From Scleroderma bovista (Eukaryota; Basidiomycota; Agaricomycetes; Boletales; Sclerodermataceae): a stretch of DNA of 17,571 nucleotides. The stretch lies in assembly GCA_037178675.1 (NCBI GenBank), contig JAYMGJ010000341.1, positions 1 through 17,571 on the forward strand. Direction: 5' to 3'. The position numbers and the translations under genes were made by a program. Positions 1-9,241 of this stretch are shown piece after piece. Numbering within the stretch: position 1 is the stretch's first letter; each line of letters opens with the position of its first letter. A model generated the notes under the pieces. It was not told the origin of the DNA. It searched no databases and worked only from the letters and a program-made list of their open reading frames with translations.

Positions 1-1160
1 ACCAATATATAAAACCAATATAATGTTCTGTGGCAGAACATAATATATTAACTTATCCCATATTCTGAAATTTACAACAGTATATTTCAAATCACATATT
101 CCATAATATAATGGTTTGCATGGTATTATCTTGCATTTTCAATGTTCTTTGATGAATACTATACTTCATAAACCACTAGAGAACATTGTGAATGTCAAAT
201 ATATATATTTCACCTGTTCAAACATGAAGAAGTTGAAATTAAATATTCCATGTTCTTATATAGAACACTGAAATGACTGACTAATATTTTTTGAAGAGAA
301 ATGGAATAACTGAGTTAAACTTTTTTTCTATGACAGTGCAGTTAATATAGGTCATGTATTGTCAATATCTGATATAACATCATGGTATTATATTTTTACT
401 ATGTTTGTATGATGACCAATCATGTAATATTTGATTAACAAAGTGTAAAACATTCTGAAAACAATGAATGAAACAATTTGAATAAACCTTTCTGATTTTC
501 TGTCACATTTCAAACTAGAAATTTTTACTGAAGAAACATCTGAAATGTGTCAAGCCAATGCTTGCAGCTAGTATATATTGTGCCTATGTATTATTTTTTC
601 CACCATTTATTTCCTTGAACAGTAGAGAAAAAAAAGTATCTATTCAAAAAAAAATCACAGGTTTTTGGTAAGAACATCAAGAAATGCCTGCTGTGTAAGT
701 CTGTGTATTTCCTTGTATCTTAGTATCAATATCAACAAAAGCCCTGTCCTTATTTTACTTCTGCCTGACTATAAGTTACCAATCCTACTCCTACTCCTCC
801 ATTGTAACTCTACTTCTCTGAAATATGAGGGCTAGCCTTTCCAAGGGCACAGCACATAAGCTGTAGCTGACACCCTCACCCCCTATGTCTTCCTTCCTCT
901 TCCCTCAGGTGCTGAACTCATCACCTGTAGGACTTGTCCTCCTCCACATCAAAATTGTGCCTTATCCTTTCAGAGTTGTACCTCCTCCTGTCAAACTTGT
1001 CCTCTTTTCCTTTGGAGTAGAACCCAGAAGCAAGGCAGAGATTGTATGTGCTTGAGCCCCTATTGTTGAACAAATGTGATTTCTTTAATTGCTCATCTTC
1101 AAGCAGTCAGATGGGCAATATATTTGATACTCATATGGTTATAGTATTGTACCACTACCC
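1..1160. other. AT-rich gene-free background
   Basis: No credible coding region is seen here. The first 700 bases are strongly AT-rich and contain no CG dinucleotide. Two short hairpin-like palindromes share a GTTCT/AGAAC core: ATGTTCTG-TGG-CAGAACAT at 23-41 and TGTTCT-TATAT-AGAACA near 251-267. Around 930-1015 a weak, about 22-base, pyrimidine-rich repeat (core TTGTCCTCCTCC) occurs three or four times. This looks like decayed repeat sequence, but I cannot assign it to a family. Confidence 0.6.
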
Positions 1161-1164
1161 TAGA

Positions 1165-1383
1165 CTATCTGTCATGCACCATCCCTCTTGGTAATGGCCT
1201 GTCAGAGGAATATGTGTTGAGGAGGAAAACATAAATCAGCACATCAGAAGGCCCACCTTGTACCAAGTGGTGATGATATGTTGTGGGCACATATGTCCCC
1301 TTAAAGGGGATGTAGTTTCCAAATGGATATGTCAAATGGTTCAAACATGACTTTTTTGTTTTTACCCCTGTAATATTCTCCAT
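1165..1383 (-). CDS. short hypothetical reading frame, possibly an exon relic
   Basis: This is a 72-codon open frame on the reverse strand starting at an ATG at 1383. Its composition (many Tyr, Pro, His and Gly, e.g. TYVPTTYHHHLVQGGP) looks more protein-like than the low-complexity frames elsewhere in the window. I recognise no family, signal peptide or membrane segment. It lies just outside the foldback repeat at 1422-1709 and has no partner gene. It could be a leftover exon of an old mobile element or simply a chance open frame in sequence that lacks CpG; the second is at least as likely. Confidence 0.18.
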   Translation of the reverse strand: MENITGVKTKKSCLNHLTYPFGNYIPFKGTYVPTTYHHHLVQGGPSDVLIYVFLLNTYSSDRPLPRGMVHDR

Positions 1384-1421
1384 TTATTCTGAGGCACTTA
1401 TACACTGACATACTTCAGGAA

Positions 1422-1712
1422 AGTGTGAGTAGCTGAAGAGCAGAAACACTGGACTCTATAGGATATGCGTGCTTCTGGGTAAACAAATGAAAACAATGTT
1501 AATTTTGATGATTTTCACCTCTTCTTATGACTCTAATCCTTACTATCATGGTCTACCCTACTTACTACCAACTTGTTTCAGCTTCACAGCTGCATTGTAG
1601 TGCTAAATGCACCATTTACCTGTTTGCTTCACTTGTTGTCTACATTTGTTTACCCAGAAGTGCACATACCCTATAGATCCAGTGTTTCTGCTCTCCAGTT
1701 ACTCACACTGGA
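1422..1712 (+). repeat. repeat B copy 1, with 68/67-base inverted arms
   Basis: The inner segment from TGTTAATTTTGATG (1497) through a purine/pyrimidine-mixed body matches the reverse strand of 7348-7200 and of 11304-11020. Shared landmarks are CACCTCTTCTTATGACTC, the GGTCTACCCTACTTACTA block and CTTCACTTGTTGT. Only in this copy is the body flanked by an inverted repeat: 1422-1489 pairs with 1643-1709 at roughly 85-90 percent by eye. The head begins TGTTA as many LTRs do, but no matching CA end or target duplication was found, so LTR versus foldback element is unresolved. Confidence 0.6.
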
Positions 1713-1744
1713 CTCTAGGTGCTTCTGGACCTTACCTAGTGAAA

Positions 1745-1865
1745 TGCACAGGTATGGGTAACCCGCATGGATTATGAGTACAGGTGCCTATGGGTACAGG
1801 TCATGGGTTGTGTTCCAGAACCCACAGCACCCATAGCTCAACCCATGGTGACCCGTGTGACCTAA
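1745..1865. repeat. GGGTA/ACCCATGGGT-type palindromic repeat
   Basis: A stretch with recurrent ATGGGTACAGG, CATGGGT and ACCCATGG motifs on both strands, forming overlapping short palindromes. A related stretch on the opposite strand lies at 5165-5300, and in both places it adjoins a B-type or B-associated repeat. It is probably a satellite-like piece of the same composite repeat. No coding potential is seen. Confidence 0.4.
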
Positions 1866-2131
1866 CTTCCAAAATGGGCAACAACATGTCAGTCCACAAA
1901 GTCTCTTGCCAGTCTTCAAGCTTCTGCATCAATGCCTGAGTCCAATGACCCCCACAAGTATGTTTATTTTATTTTATTTATTTCATTGATGATCACTTCT
2001 TACAGCTTCTCTGCATACACCTATGGCCACACACCGCAACCGCCTGCATGTGTGTTGCATGTCTCAAATATGTATGTACCTTTTCTTTCTTTTCTTTCAT
2101 CTTGTTTGCCATGACCCACCAGCAGCATTGA
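1866..2131. other. gene-free spacer
   Basis: No gene is seen. A short T/A-rich run (TTTATTTTATTTTATTTATT) lies near 1964 and a TTTTCTTTCTTTTCTTTC run near 2080. The spacer ends where module A starts, and CpG frequency rises from there. Confidence 0.4.
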
Positions 2132-2506
2132 TGACACGATGACATGCACCAAACAGGTTTGGTACAGTGAACATGGAAGATAATGCCTATATCAAATGAT
2201 CCTTATGCGAAGGATAAGCACGATGGACCCTCATCATAGCCATCTATCACACGAGAACTGCCAAGAAGCAGAAGAAACTGAAGGAATAACATCAATTGTG
2301 GTATGAGAAAGGAATGCACACATCTGCAGTCCAACTCCCATACCAGAACGATTAAAGAAGCCGAAGAATTGATGGAGAAATGAAGGAGAAAGAGAAGAAA
2401 TGATTTTTAGCGCCCAAATGTCATTTTTAGGCACCCAGTGCCGGCATTCCGATATTTTGAATAGCTCCATCATTTCTGAAGCTATCAGGCACATGACTAT
2501 ACCATC

Positions 2507-2992
2507 AGAGAGCCTAGAATGTGGTCTATCTGCCTGTCAAGTTTCGATGCAAATCTGTTCATTTCCCACGGAGATATTCCCCCCGCAATCCAGACATTCA
2601 CTTCATCGCTCACTATGGAGTCCGTATTTTCTCTGGATCATTTCTCCACTATTGCTGCAGATCTCCACTATGTCCTGCTCTTAGGACAGCCTCTCCCAGA
2701 GTTCCCATGCACTTCCTGGCACATATCTTCCCAGCCTGCTCCCTCAGTCCCTCTCGTTCTCGGTCAGCGCATTCTCCTTGTCAGTCCTGCATCAAGGACG
2801 TACTTTGGTCATCTCAGGTCTATTGTCAAGCTTGAAAAGTCTTCTCTGGTCGTCTCTGTGTCCCCTGAGCCCTTCCTCCCAGATACTTGCCATGTCCATC
2901 TTCCTCTGTCGTTCGTCTCGCTTCCCTGGATGCGTCAAATTCAATACTCTATCCGCTTCCCTACTTTCAGACGACATCCCCCAGCACCATGA
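2507..2992 (+). pseudogene. degenerate copy of the module A protein
   Basis: The reading frame is homologous to the 148-residue frame at 15776-15330 (reverse). The partner's ATG aligns with AGA at 2507-2509, so the true start is lost; the ATG at 2519 arose where the partner has CCA. From there the frame stays open to 2992. Conserved stretches include WSICLSS, NLFISHGDIPP, YVLLLGQPLPE, SSQPAP and LVVSVSPE. Between codons 5 and about 118 the two copies have no frameshift. By my hand count 24 of about 47 nucleotide differences fall at third positions. Downstream a 15-base in-frame shortening removes five residues. The partner's TGA stop is CAA here, so this copy runs 11 codons further. The family is unknown to me. 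Confidence 0.5.
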
Positions 2993-3607
2993 CAGTTATT
3001 CCCCCACTTTATGGTGCTATTAGGAAGAAGAACCCTCTCTCGTTCTTTCCCAGCAGAGAGCTCGTCAAGGGAGCCCTTGGTTGCGCTTCAGCGGCGCTAG
3101 AACACATGCACTATACCTTAGTGTATGCTGACCCCCCAAAAAGACCTCTGGACCCCTGGTACCCTCCTTGTGGCTGTTTTGTCTCGGATCAATCCCCCTA
3201 TTAATCTCAGATCTTCCCCATTGTTGTCCCATCAAATTCTTGATGGTACACAGCCCCCCCCATCAAACTTCTTAGGCTGTGCATCAATGACTCCTTCTGC
3301 TGTGCATTGACTCATTCCTTGCTTACTGATGCTCTCTTGTCATCAGTATTACTCTATCCCTTTCGCATTTTTGGTATATTACTCAGCTGATGACTCACTC
3401 CCTTACCAATCAATCTTGTCATGCAGCTTACTCATTCCTTTACTCAGCAGCTTATTCATGCTCCCTATGCTTACTCATTCCTGCTTATCCCTTGCTTACT
3501 GATCGCTTACAAACCCCTTACAAAACTCTTACCAATCCCTTACCAATCCTTGACAAATTCTGCTTACTCCCTTCTCTTTTTGTACTTTAATGCTGTGCCC
3601 CCCCATG

Positions 3608-3615
3608 TATTTAAA
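3608..3615 (+). promoter_or_regulatory. possible TATA box of module A
   Basis: TATTTAAA is followed by CCCCTGGGCTCAG. At the equivalent place in the reverse copy (14526-14519) there is TATATAAA, so a TATA-like box is kept in both. About 530 bases follow before the module ends, as expected for R-U5 of an LTR. Function is inferred only from position and conservation. Confidence 0.35.
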
Positions 3616-4145
3616 CCCCTGGGCTCAGCCCAGTGAGGAGAGACCCAATTGCACGAAATTATCCCTCTCTCAGACTCTCTCAGTCAGTATCCCCCAGCTC
3701 TTTCAGTCTTGTAGGCTTCAGTGAAGGTCTAAAGCCTCTGATATTCAAGTTTTATTCAATCTATTCAAGTCCAAGTGTTTCTCTAGGCTCAAGCGGAGTC
3801 TAGCCTGTCTATCCTTCATATCCCATTGCTTCTGGACATCAGGAGCCTCCTTGCCCCTTTGCTGCACCAACCTCTAGGTGTAGTATTGCTACTTCAGTCC
3901 CAGTCACCTCAATCCCCGCTTTGACACTTCCTAGGCTTTTGGAAGAGTCTAGACCCCTATCCCCTTCGTCATCTATTGCTCCTGTACCCCAGGAGTATCC
4001 TGCATCATTGTCTGCATCACCCTGTTGGTGTAGATCCCCTTCCCCCCTCCTCAGCACATCCTCTCTGGACACTGCGGAGGTAAACCACCACTCGCACATT
4101 TTCGTAGTCCTTTGTTGGTGTTGTGTTTGGGTTATTACTCCGACC

Positions 4146-5120
4146 CAAATCCACACTGTGACTCACAATGATCACCACCACAACCACCTGGACAACTCAC
4201 CATCAACACCAGTTGTACAATGATGGCAACAATGATAGAGTGTCCACAATCACAATGAAGACAGTGACAACGAAATGTGCATGGCCAACTCCACCACGAC
4301 ATGACACCAATAATGGTGACAGCAGGTCCACACCAGGATGATGAAGATGATGATGAGATGTGCAGCATGGCCAAAACATGACAATGGTGACAACAGGTCC
4401 ATGATGAAGACAACAACAACAACACATGCATAGCATATGCCACCATGACACAACACTGACAGTGGGACCACACCACAATGATGAAGACAATGAGGTGTGC
4501 AGCACAGCCAAGCCACCACCACCACCACAACAGCAACAATGGGTCCATGATGAAGGCAACAATGACAAGATGTGGATGGCCAATGCCACTGTGACATGAC
4601 AATGACAATGACAACTAGTCCATGAAGACAACAACAACTATGTCAGCACAACAAAGATGACAATGATGACACAGATGGCCAATGCCACCATGACATGACA
4701 ATGACAACAATGACAAGACATGAATGGCCAATACCACTGTGACACAACAACAACAACAGCATGTCCATGCCGACAGTAACAACAGCACATCAATGTGTCC
4801 ATGCCAGCACAACAAAGATGACACAATGCAGATGGCTAATGCCACTGAGACATGACAATGACAATGGCGATAGCACATCCACATCAGCACAATGAAACAT
4901 GCCTATATGACACAATGACAATGACAACAGCATTGTGTCCATGCCAGTACCATGAAGACAGCAACAACATGCCATGCCTGGCAAGTGACAATGCAACATG
5001 ACAATGACAATGTGGCCACCACAATGACAGCATCTCCACACAACCACAACAACAACAATGCACAACATGAGCCTGACAATGGATGCCAATAATGACAATG
5101 GCAACAATGCACAACATGAC
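4146..5120. repeat. composite ACAATG/CAACAA minisatellite
   Basis: About 950 bases of low-complexity DNA are built from ACAATG, ACAACA, CATGAC and CCACCA words. A higher-order unit is marked by ATGGCCAATGCCAC, seen in similar form near 4281, 4367, 4576, 4675, 4724 and 4832 (spacings about 50-110), and alternates with GTCCATGATGAAGACAAC and GTCCATGCCAGCAC. Several long reverse-strand open frames rich in Cys, His, Val and Trp are by-products of this composition and are not called as genes. CpG is rare (about four). Confidence 0.75.
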
Positions 5121-5164
5121 AACAGTTACATAGTATGTTGTACAAATTATTTCTAATATAGTAA

Positions 5165-5300
5165 ATTACAAGGTAACCTATAAATATATCCATTGTGGGT
5201 ACATACTCATGTACCCATTGATGACACCCATGACAATATACACCTGTACACCTGTGGGTGTGGGTCAGCCTTCTGACACCCATGGGTTGATCCATGCAGT
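5165..5300. repeat. second copy of the GGGTA-type palindromic repeat
   Basis: Recurrent GTGGGTACATACTC, GTACCCATTGATG, GACACCCATGAC and CACCCATGGGTTGATCC motifs. On the reverse strand the outermost part (GAACTGCATGGATCAACCC) corresponds to GAAATGCACAGG...CCGCATGGATTATG in 1740-1780. Its position next to the B-associated sequence at 5301-5344 parallels the copy at 1745-1865. Confidence 0.35.
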
Positions 5301-5344
5301 TCACTAACCTTACCTGAGCAGCTCAGCAGCACTTTGTGCACCTT
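5301..5344 (-). repeat. B-associated sequence, left of the C(-) insertion
   Basis: GAGCAGCTCAGCAGCACTTT (5314 onward) is the reverse complement of 10990-11012. Together with 7180-7207 it rebuilds the uninterrupted sequence found at 10963-11016. It is therefore one side of a site split by element C(-). Its last bases ACCTT read AAGGT on the reverse strand, one half of the target duplication. Confidence 0.65.
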
Positions 5345-7179
5345 TGTCAGGATTGGTTCTCCTCGACGATCTTACTAGGAGGTCCAGGGGTGCAGGGAAC
5401 TAATGAGAAGGTAAGTCCAGACACTAGTAGGTGCTAGTTAGTGCAGAGAGTCAAGTCTGGGTCAAACAAACAAAGTCCGGGCACTAGAGAAGTACAGGGA
5501 GTAAGTCCGGGTTTTTATGGAGTAAGTCTGGACCATGGGAAAGTGGTCCGGAGTTGAGCACAGCTTGTCTGGAGTGAAGGACATCCCAGAGGTGGGATAA
5601 GTCCTAAGAGGTCTAGCATCGAGTCTGGGACAGAGGTGGCTTTTGCCCTCGTGCGAGTAGGAGACTTGCTAGGATCAGACATAGGACCAAGGGGATGAGA
5701 TAGGATGGAGGCCGGAGTTGGCCGGAGTTCAGGAGAACAAGATGGGATTAGGAGAGCATGGTGGGTAGTACAGAGTGGGGAGTATCTTAGTCGAGATTTG
5801 ATCTAAGGAAACTACTAGGCCAGAGTATAGTAGTTTATATAGTAACAAGACTAGAGGTGAGTATATACGGTGACAAGTAAACACCTTAGTCGGGATAAGG
5901 GATGGAGCAGAAGCAGATAGGAAAATAAATCAGATGCAAGAAAATAAAGCAGGGACAGGAAAATAAACCGGAGCGGAAGCAGAAATGGGGAACTAGGATT
6001 ACAGGGACAACAGAGCAGATGCAGAGACAAGTAGGTAAAGGGAACTAAGTTGGAAGAGGACAAGTAAGGGTTGGAGGTGGACTTAAGAGCGATGTCCAGG
6101 ACTGGAGGAAGTGGGACCGGAGGAAGTGCAAGAGCGGAGGGAGTGTACAGCTGGAGGAAGGGCGGAGTAGCCGGAGGAAGGTCTGGAGTTGGACATGGAA
6201 ATGTCCAAGGCCATTGGTGGACCTATCAGGGGAAGCGGAGCAGAACAGGAGCAGACCTGAGCCAGAGTTGGATGTACCAGCCAGAGTTGGGCTAGGTCGC
6301 AGACCAGACAAGGGGAGTGGCCGGACTGAAACCGGAGTAGCGACTAATAGTAGGTACAGGTCTGACATGGAGGAGTTAGACCACGGATCTGTCTGTAGGA
6401 ATACAGGGGTTTAGTCCTGAGGCAGAGATGGACGTAGTAACCGGAGTTGAGCTGGAGTGCAGCTATGAGGCTGGAGATGGCCAGACTAGATCTGGAGTTG
6501 CATCTATGCCTAAGGAGAGGTCAGGTGGGCCAGTGTCAAGTCCGGGTCTACTCCGGTAAGAGGTCCGGTCAAGTCTGGATGGAAACGGACGAAGGCTGGA
6601 CCAGGAGTTAGTTCGGCCGGAGTTGAGACCAATTGGATTCAATGACAAGGGGATCGAGCATTGATCCCTTGCGTAGGTTCTGGTCAGGTGGAGATGGAGA
6701 TGGAGACAGACAGAGTATGGGAGTAGAGACTATGGTTGATTTCAGACTGAAGTATACAGGACGGAGTACAGGGTACTTATACTATGAAGAACTAGGGTCG
6801 AGTATTTACGGTGACAAGTAAATAGCCCAAAGGGCAGACAAGGAACAACCAGAGTTGGGACTAGGTCAGGTCCGATGAAAATAAGTAAGGTCTGGAGAAA
6901 ATACTACAAGGTAGAAGATATAAACGGGACACGAAGAACTCATGGTACCACAGGGTGGACGGGGAAGTGTGGTAACAACTGGATTGAGGCTAATGCAAAG
7001 GGTCGCACTTAGCAGAAGGATATGTGCGTGTCTGGGGCCAGAGTTATGCGTAGAGGTCTGGAGTTGAGCTGTAGTACTGCGACGCGACCGGAGTAACCGG
7101 ATAAGAGTCTGGAGTTGGACATGGTCTTGACAACCAGGGTTAGACCAGAGTTGTGACTGGGAAAAGTATGGATATGACA
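5345..7179 (-). mobile_element. module C, reverse copy: 1.8-kb LTR-like insertion
   Basis: Reading the reverse strand, the element starts TGTCATATCCATACTTTTCC (7179) and ends CCAATCCTGACA (5345). These TGTCA/TGACA termini are typical of LTRs. The flanks rebuild a site that is uninterrupted at 10963-11016, with a decayed five-base duplication (AAGGT on one side, AAGT on the other). CpG is common inside and absent just outside. A TATA-like TATATAAAC lies in the 5835-5841 area (reverse), followed by ACTACTATACTCTGG. The segment of about 6531-7134 is missing from the forward copy at 12134; both break points carry CTGG, so a deletion there is likely. It contains another ATTTACTTGTCACCGTAAATACTC, similar to 5865-5890, hinting at an internal duplication. 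No protein is evident; it is most simply a long solo LTR. Confidence 0.7.
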
Positions 7180-7348
7180 ACTTGCAGCAAGTTTTGGCTT
7201 GAACAAACAACAAGTGAAGGAAACAAGTCAAAGGCACATCTGATGCTACAATGGAGCTATGAAGCTGTAACAAGTTGATGGTAAGTAGGGTAGACCATGA
7301 TAATAAGGAATAGAGTCATAAGAAGAGGTGCAATCACCAAAACTAACA
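7180..7348 (-). repeat. repeat B copy 2, right of the C(-) insertion
   Basis: From 7348 on the reverse strand: TGTTAGTTTTGGTGATTG, then the CTTCTTATGACTC and GGTCTACCCTACTTACCA blocks shared with 1497-1645 and 11304-11160, then CTTCACTTGTTGTTTG. Here the shared B body jumps straight to TTCAAGCCAAAACTTGCTG, a sequence that in copy 3 lies on the other strand at 10965. The rearrangement therefore predates the insertion of C(-). No coding potential is seen. Confidence 0.65.
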
Positions 7349-7365
7349 CCCACTTACCACAAGAC

Positions 7366-7651
7366 TGTAACAGACCATCACTTTTGTCTTATCTAATCTG
7401 TGATTAGATGGTATCCTAACTTATCAGCCTTGGTTCATAGCCTGTTCACAACTTGTATACAGCCTGGAATGTTGTGTGTAGCCTAGTCCCTTACCTCATG
7501 TATGTGTTGCAGTAGCCATACCAGCACCCTTGATGACATAACACTATCTACATACATGCTGTAGTCTCATGTATACCTCATGCCTAGTGCATGCCCTGTA
7601 GTATATGTACTGGTCAATCCAGCACCCTGGGTGTCCCTTAGGGTTGTCTCA
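7366..7651 (+). mobile_element. solo LTR, 286 bases, target duplication AAGAC
   Basis: It starts TGTAACAGACCATCAC and ends GGGTTGTCTCA (TG...CA). AAGAC occurs immediately on both sides (7361-7365 and 7652-7656), the five-base duplication left by LTR integrases. A related LTR lies at 9242-9548 with the same head (TGTAA-N-GGACCA) and tail (TAGGGT..TCTCA). Shared inner motifs are TCTTATCTA, TAGCCT..TGTAGCC and CAATCCAGCACCC. There is no second LTR or internal region, so recombination between paired LTRs presumably removed them. The superfamily (gypsy or copia) cannot be told from the LTR alone. Confidence 0.75.
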
Positions 7652-7656
7652 AAGAC

Positions 7657-8253
7657 TTTGAATAAGGTGCAAGTTTGCTTCCAAGGAAAGTGATATTGCA
7701 TGCTTGCAGTCCTCTTTCATTCAAAGGTTTGAAGAGGTGGGAATGTGAGTAATTCTGATTTAGTGGATCAATGAAGATTTTACACTTTTTGTCCTGAAGG
7801 ACACCTGACCAGGCCACTGATGGAGAGAGACACCAGCTACTGCAAGACACAGACCACTTTGAATTAGAGAGAGAGGACCCATCACTTGCACCAGAAGAAG
7901 AGAGGACCAGTATACCCATCTTCACTGCCAAGGAGACCACACCCCTGGTGCCCATGGAATTGTGGGTGCAAGTTCTGTGCCCCAGTTTCTCATTCAAGGA
8001 ACCCAAAAAACACCTTTGGATTGCCTTTGAGACATGCTCAGTGGGGATTGCCTGGTTCTTGTGTGTGTAAGAGTTCCTTGACACCTTTATTGATACAGTG
8101 GAAGGTGAGATTAAATTTTTTTATCACTTGTTTTGGAGAGCTGATATATTCAAGCAAGCACATAATTTCAGTTACTTTGATAAAAGTGATACAAAGTTTC
8201 AATGGAGTTATCACCTCAGACACTGAAGGCATTGTGTCTGATTGAACACCAAG
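7657..8253. other. CpG-free, unassigned segment
   Basis: No gene is recognised. In one forward frame (about 7860-8040) a run is open and acidic/proline-rich (SLAPEEERT, ETTPLVPMELWVQV), which could be an old coding fragment, but stops follow at once and no family is recognised. Frames of 119 codons forward (7886-8245) and 148 codons reverse (8084-7638) overlap this region; both look like chance openings. The reverse one also runs across the LTR end at 7651. Confidence 0.35.
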
Positions 8254-8447
8254 CTGTTGATATTGAATGTTTGTGCACCTCTTATGATCTTATGTGATGC
8301 ACTTTTAATGATTATTTCAGCTATTTCCTTTCAAGATTTGTCACCTGACTTGTGGTTGTTGTTTTTCCTTGTTATCCTCTGTTTGCATTGTTTATAAACT
8401 TAACATTTTCATACTCAGTGTCTCTTCTCTTCAGTCTCTGACTGCAC
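8254..8447 (+). repeat. repeat E, forward copy
   Basis: It matches the reverse strand of 11575-11381: TTGATATTGAATGTTTGTGC, CACCTCTTAT-ATCTTATGTGA, CAGCT-TTTCCTTTCAAG, TTCCTTGTTATCCTCTGTTTGC near 8368, and CTCTTCAGTCTCTGAC at the end. It directly precedes the copia relic and could be part of the untranslated leader or LTR of that element. That link is only positional. Confidence 0.55.
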
Positions 8448-8532
8448 CAGACTAACCAACAAATGAAGTAGCAGGTCATGACTGGGTGGCACAGGAGCAG
8501 TCTCTATGAAACAGATGTCACACCAGTCACAC

Positions 8533-9060
8533 AAAGCAAACACTCTGGTAAATATAAACCTGCTACATCAGCAGATGGGCCACATTTCCATTGACTGGAT
8601 CTGGCACATGGTACAAGAAGGACAACTCCCAGAGATTGACTCTCTGACTGGAACACCAGAGTTCTGTGAGCCATGCACAGTGTCAAAAATGTAGAAGTCC
8701 CTTTTGAACTGACTGAAGGTTCTCAATCCACCTGGCCTTTTCAAATAGTCCATACTGACATTGAAGGATCAATCACTGCAGCTTCACTGAAGGGCCAGAA
8801 GTACTGAATGGTCATTGTCAATGACTTCACCTATTTCCTATGGGTATATTTCATAGCTCACAAAAGTGAAGCCCCAAATATCTACAGGCAGTGGAGGTCA
8901 GATATCCAGACCTATTCCTGGCAGAACTCAGGGACAAAACTTTCACACCAGAGGCTAGTACTTCAGAAGTGATAATAGAGGAAAATTCACTGAAACTATA
9001 TTCTTGACAGAACTCCAGATGGATAGAGTCCAGCATGAGATATTGACCCCAGACACTCCC
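8533..9060 (+). pseudogene. Ty1/copia pol relic: pre-integrase and integrase core
   Basis: A fragment of copia-type polyprotein broken by stops and frameshifts. The first frame carries the pre-integrase zinc-binding block, NLLHQQMGHIS followed by TPEFCEPCTVSKM (H-H-C-C spacing as in the family). It stops at 8692. After a frameshift, PFELTEGSQSTWPFQIVHTD carries the first catalytic Asp region of the integrase core, then KGQKY-stop-MVIVNDFTYFLWVYF, where a Trp codon is now TGA. After another shift, FRSDNRGKFTET carries the second Asp region. Homology ends at TPDTPL, before the catalytic Glu region. Gag, protease, reverse transcriptase and RNase H are absent. The sequence has no CpG, consistent with an old, inactivated copy. 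Normal function would be insertion of element cDNA into the genome. Confidence 0.85.
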
Positions 9061-9241
9061 CTTTCTCTGGGTCCAATTCACACCTCCCCTTTTACTGGGC
9101 CCAACTCATGCCACTCCTTTCACTGCATCTGACCCATGCCTCCTCTTTTTGCTAGGTCCAACTCACACCTCCCCCTGACTCACATGTCTCCTTTTACTGC
9201 ATCTCACCCATGCCTCTCCTTTTGCTGTGTCCCACCCATAC
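9061..9241 (+). repeat. degenerate 28-29-base tandem repeat, part 1
   Basis: Units of the form CTCCTTTTACTG-N-CCAACTCATGCC recur about six times (starts near 9084, 9113, 9141, 9188, 9217), with alternating CACC/CATG endings. The array begins exactly where copia homology ends and resumes at 9549 after the second solo LTR, so the LTR split it. No coding role is seen. Confidence 0.65.

Larger units (their letters stand above)
2132..4145 (+). mobile_element. module A, forward copy (LTR-like, about 2.0 kb)
   Basis: The block is colinear with the reverse strand of 16299-13985. Shared landmarks in order are CACCAAA-N-GTTTGGTAC, CTTATGCGAAG, CAGTCCAACTCCCATACCAGAAC, TTTTTAGCGCCCAAATGTCA, the conserved reading frame, a CTTACCAATC-rich zone, a TATA-like box, TTTCTCTAGGCTCAAGCG and CCACCACTCGCA. 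It starts TGACACGATGACATGC and ends near CTCCGACC. That is a decayed version of the TGTCA...TGAC termini in the other copy and typical of LTRs. CpG is plentiful inside and scarce on both sides, which supports the boundaries. No target duplication was found: the left flank ATTGA is not repeated at the right. It is either a long solo LTR with a promoter and polyadenylation region, or half of a larger element. Confidence 0.6.

Noticed and set aside
2521..3023. Alternative forward frames overlapping the module A protein (for example 2521-2835 and 2778-3023)
   Set aside because: The partner copy keeps only the 2507-2992 register with third-position bias; these look like shadows.
4135..5304. Overlapping reverse-strand frames of 77-159 codons rich in Cys, His, Val and Trp
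   Set aside because: They lie in the ACAATG/CAACAA minisatellite, several frames are open at once, and the composition is that of the repeat read in each frame.
7638..8245. 119-codon forward and 148-codon reverse frames
   Set aside because: They overlap on opposite strands, the reverse one crosses the solo LTR boundary at 7651, and neither contains a recognisable motif; absence of CpG lengthens chance frames by removing some codon types.
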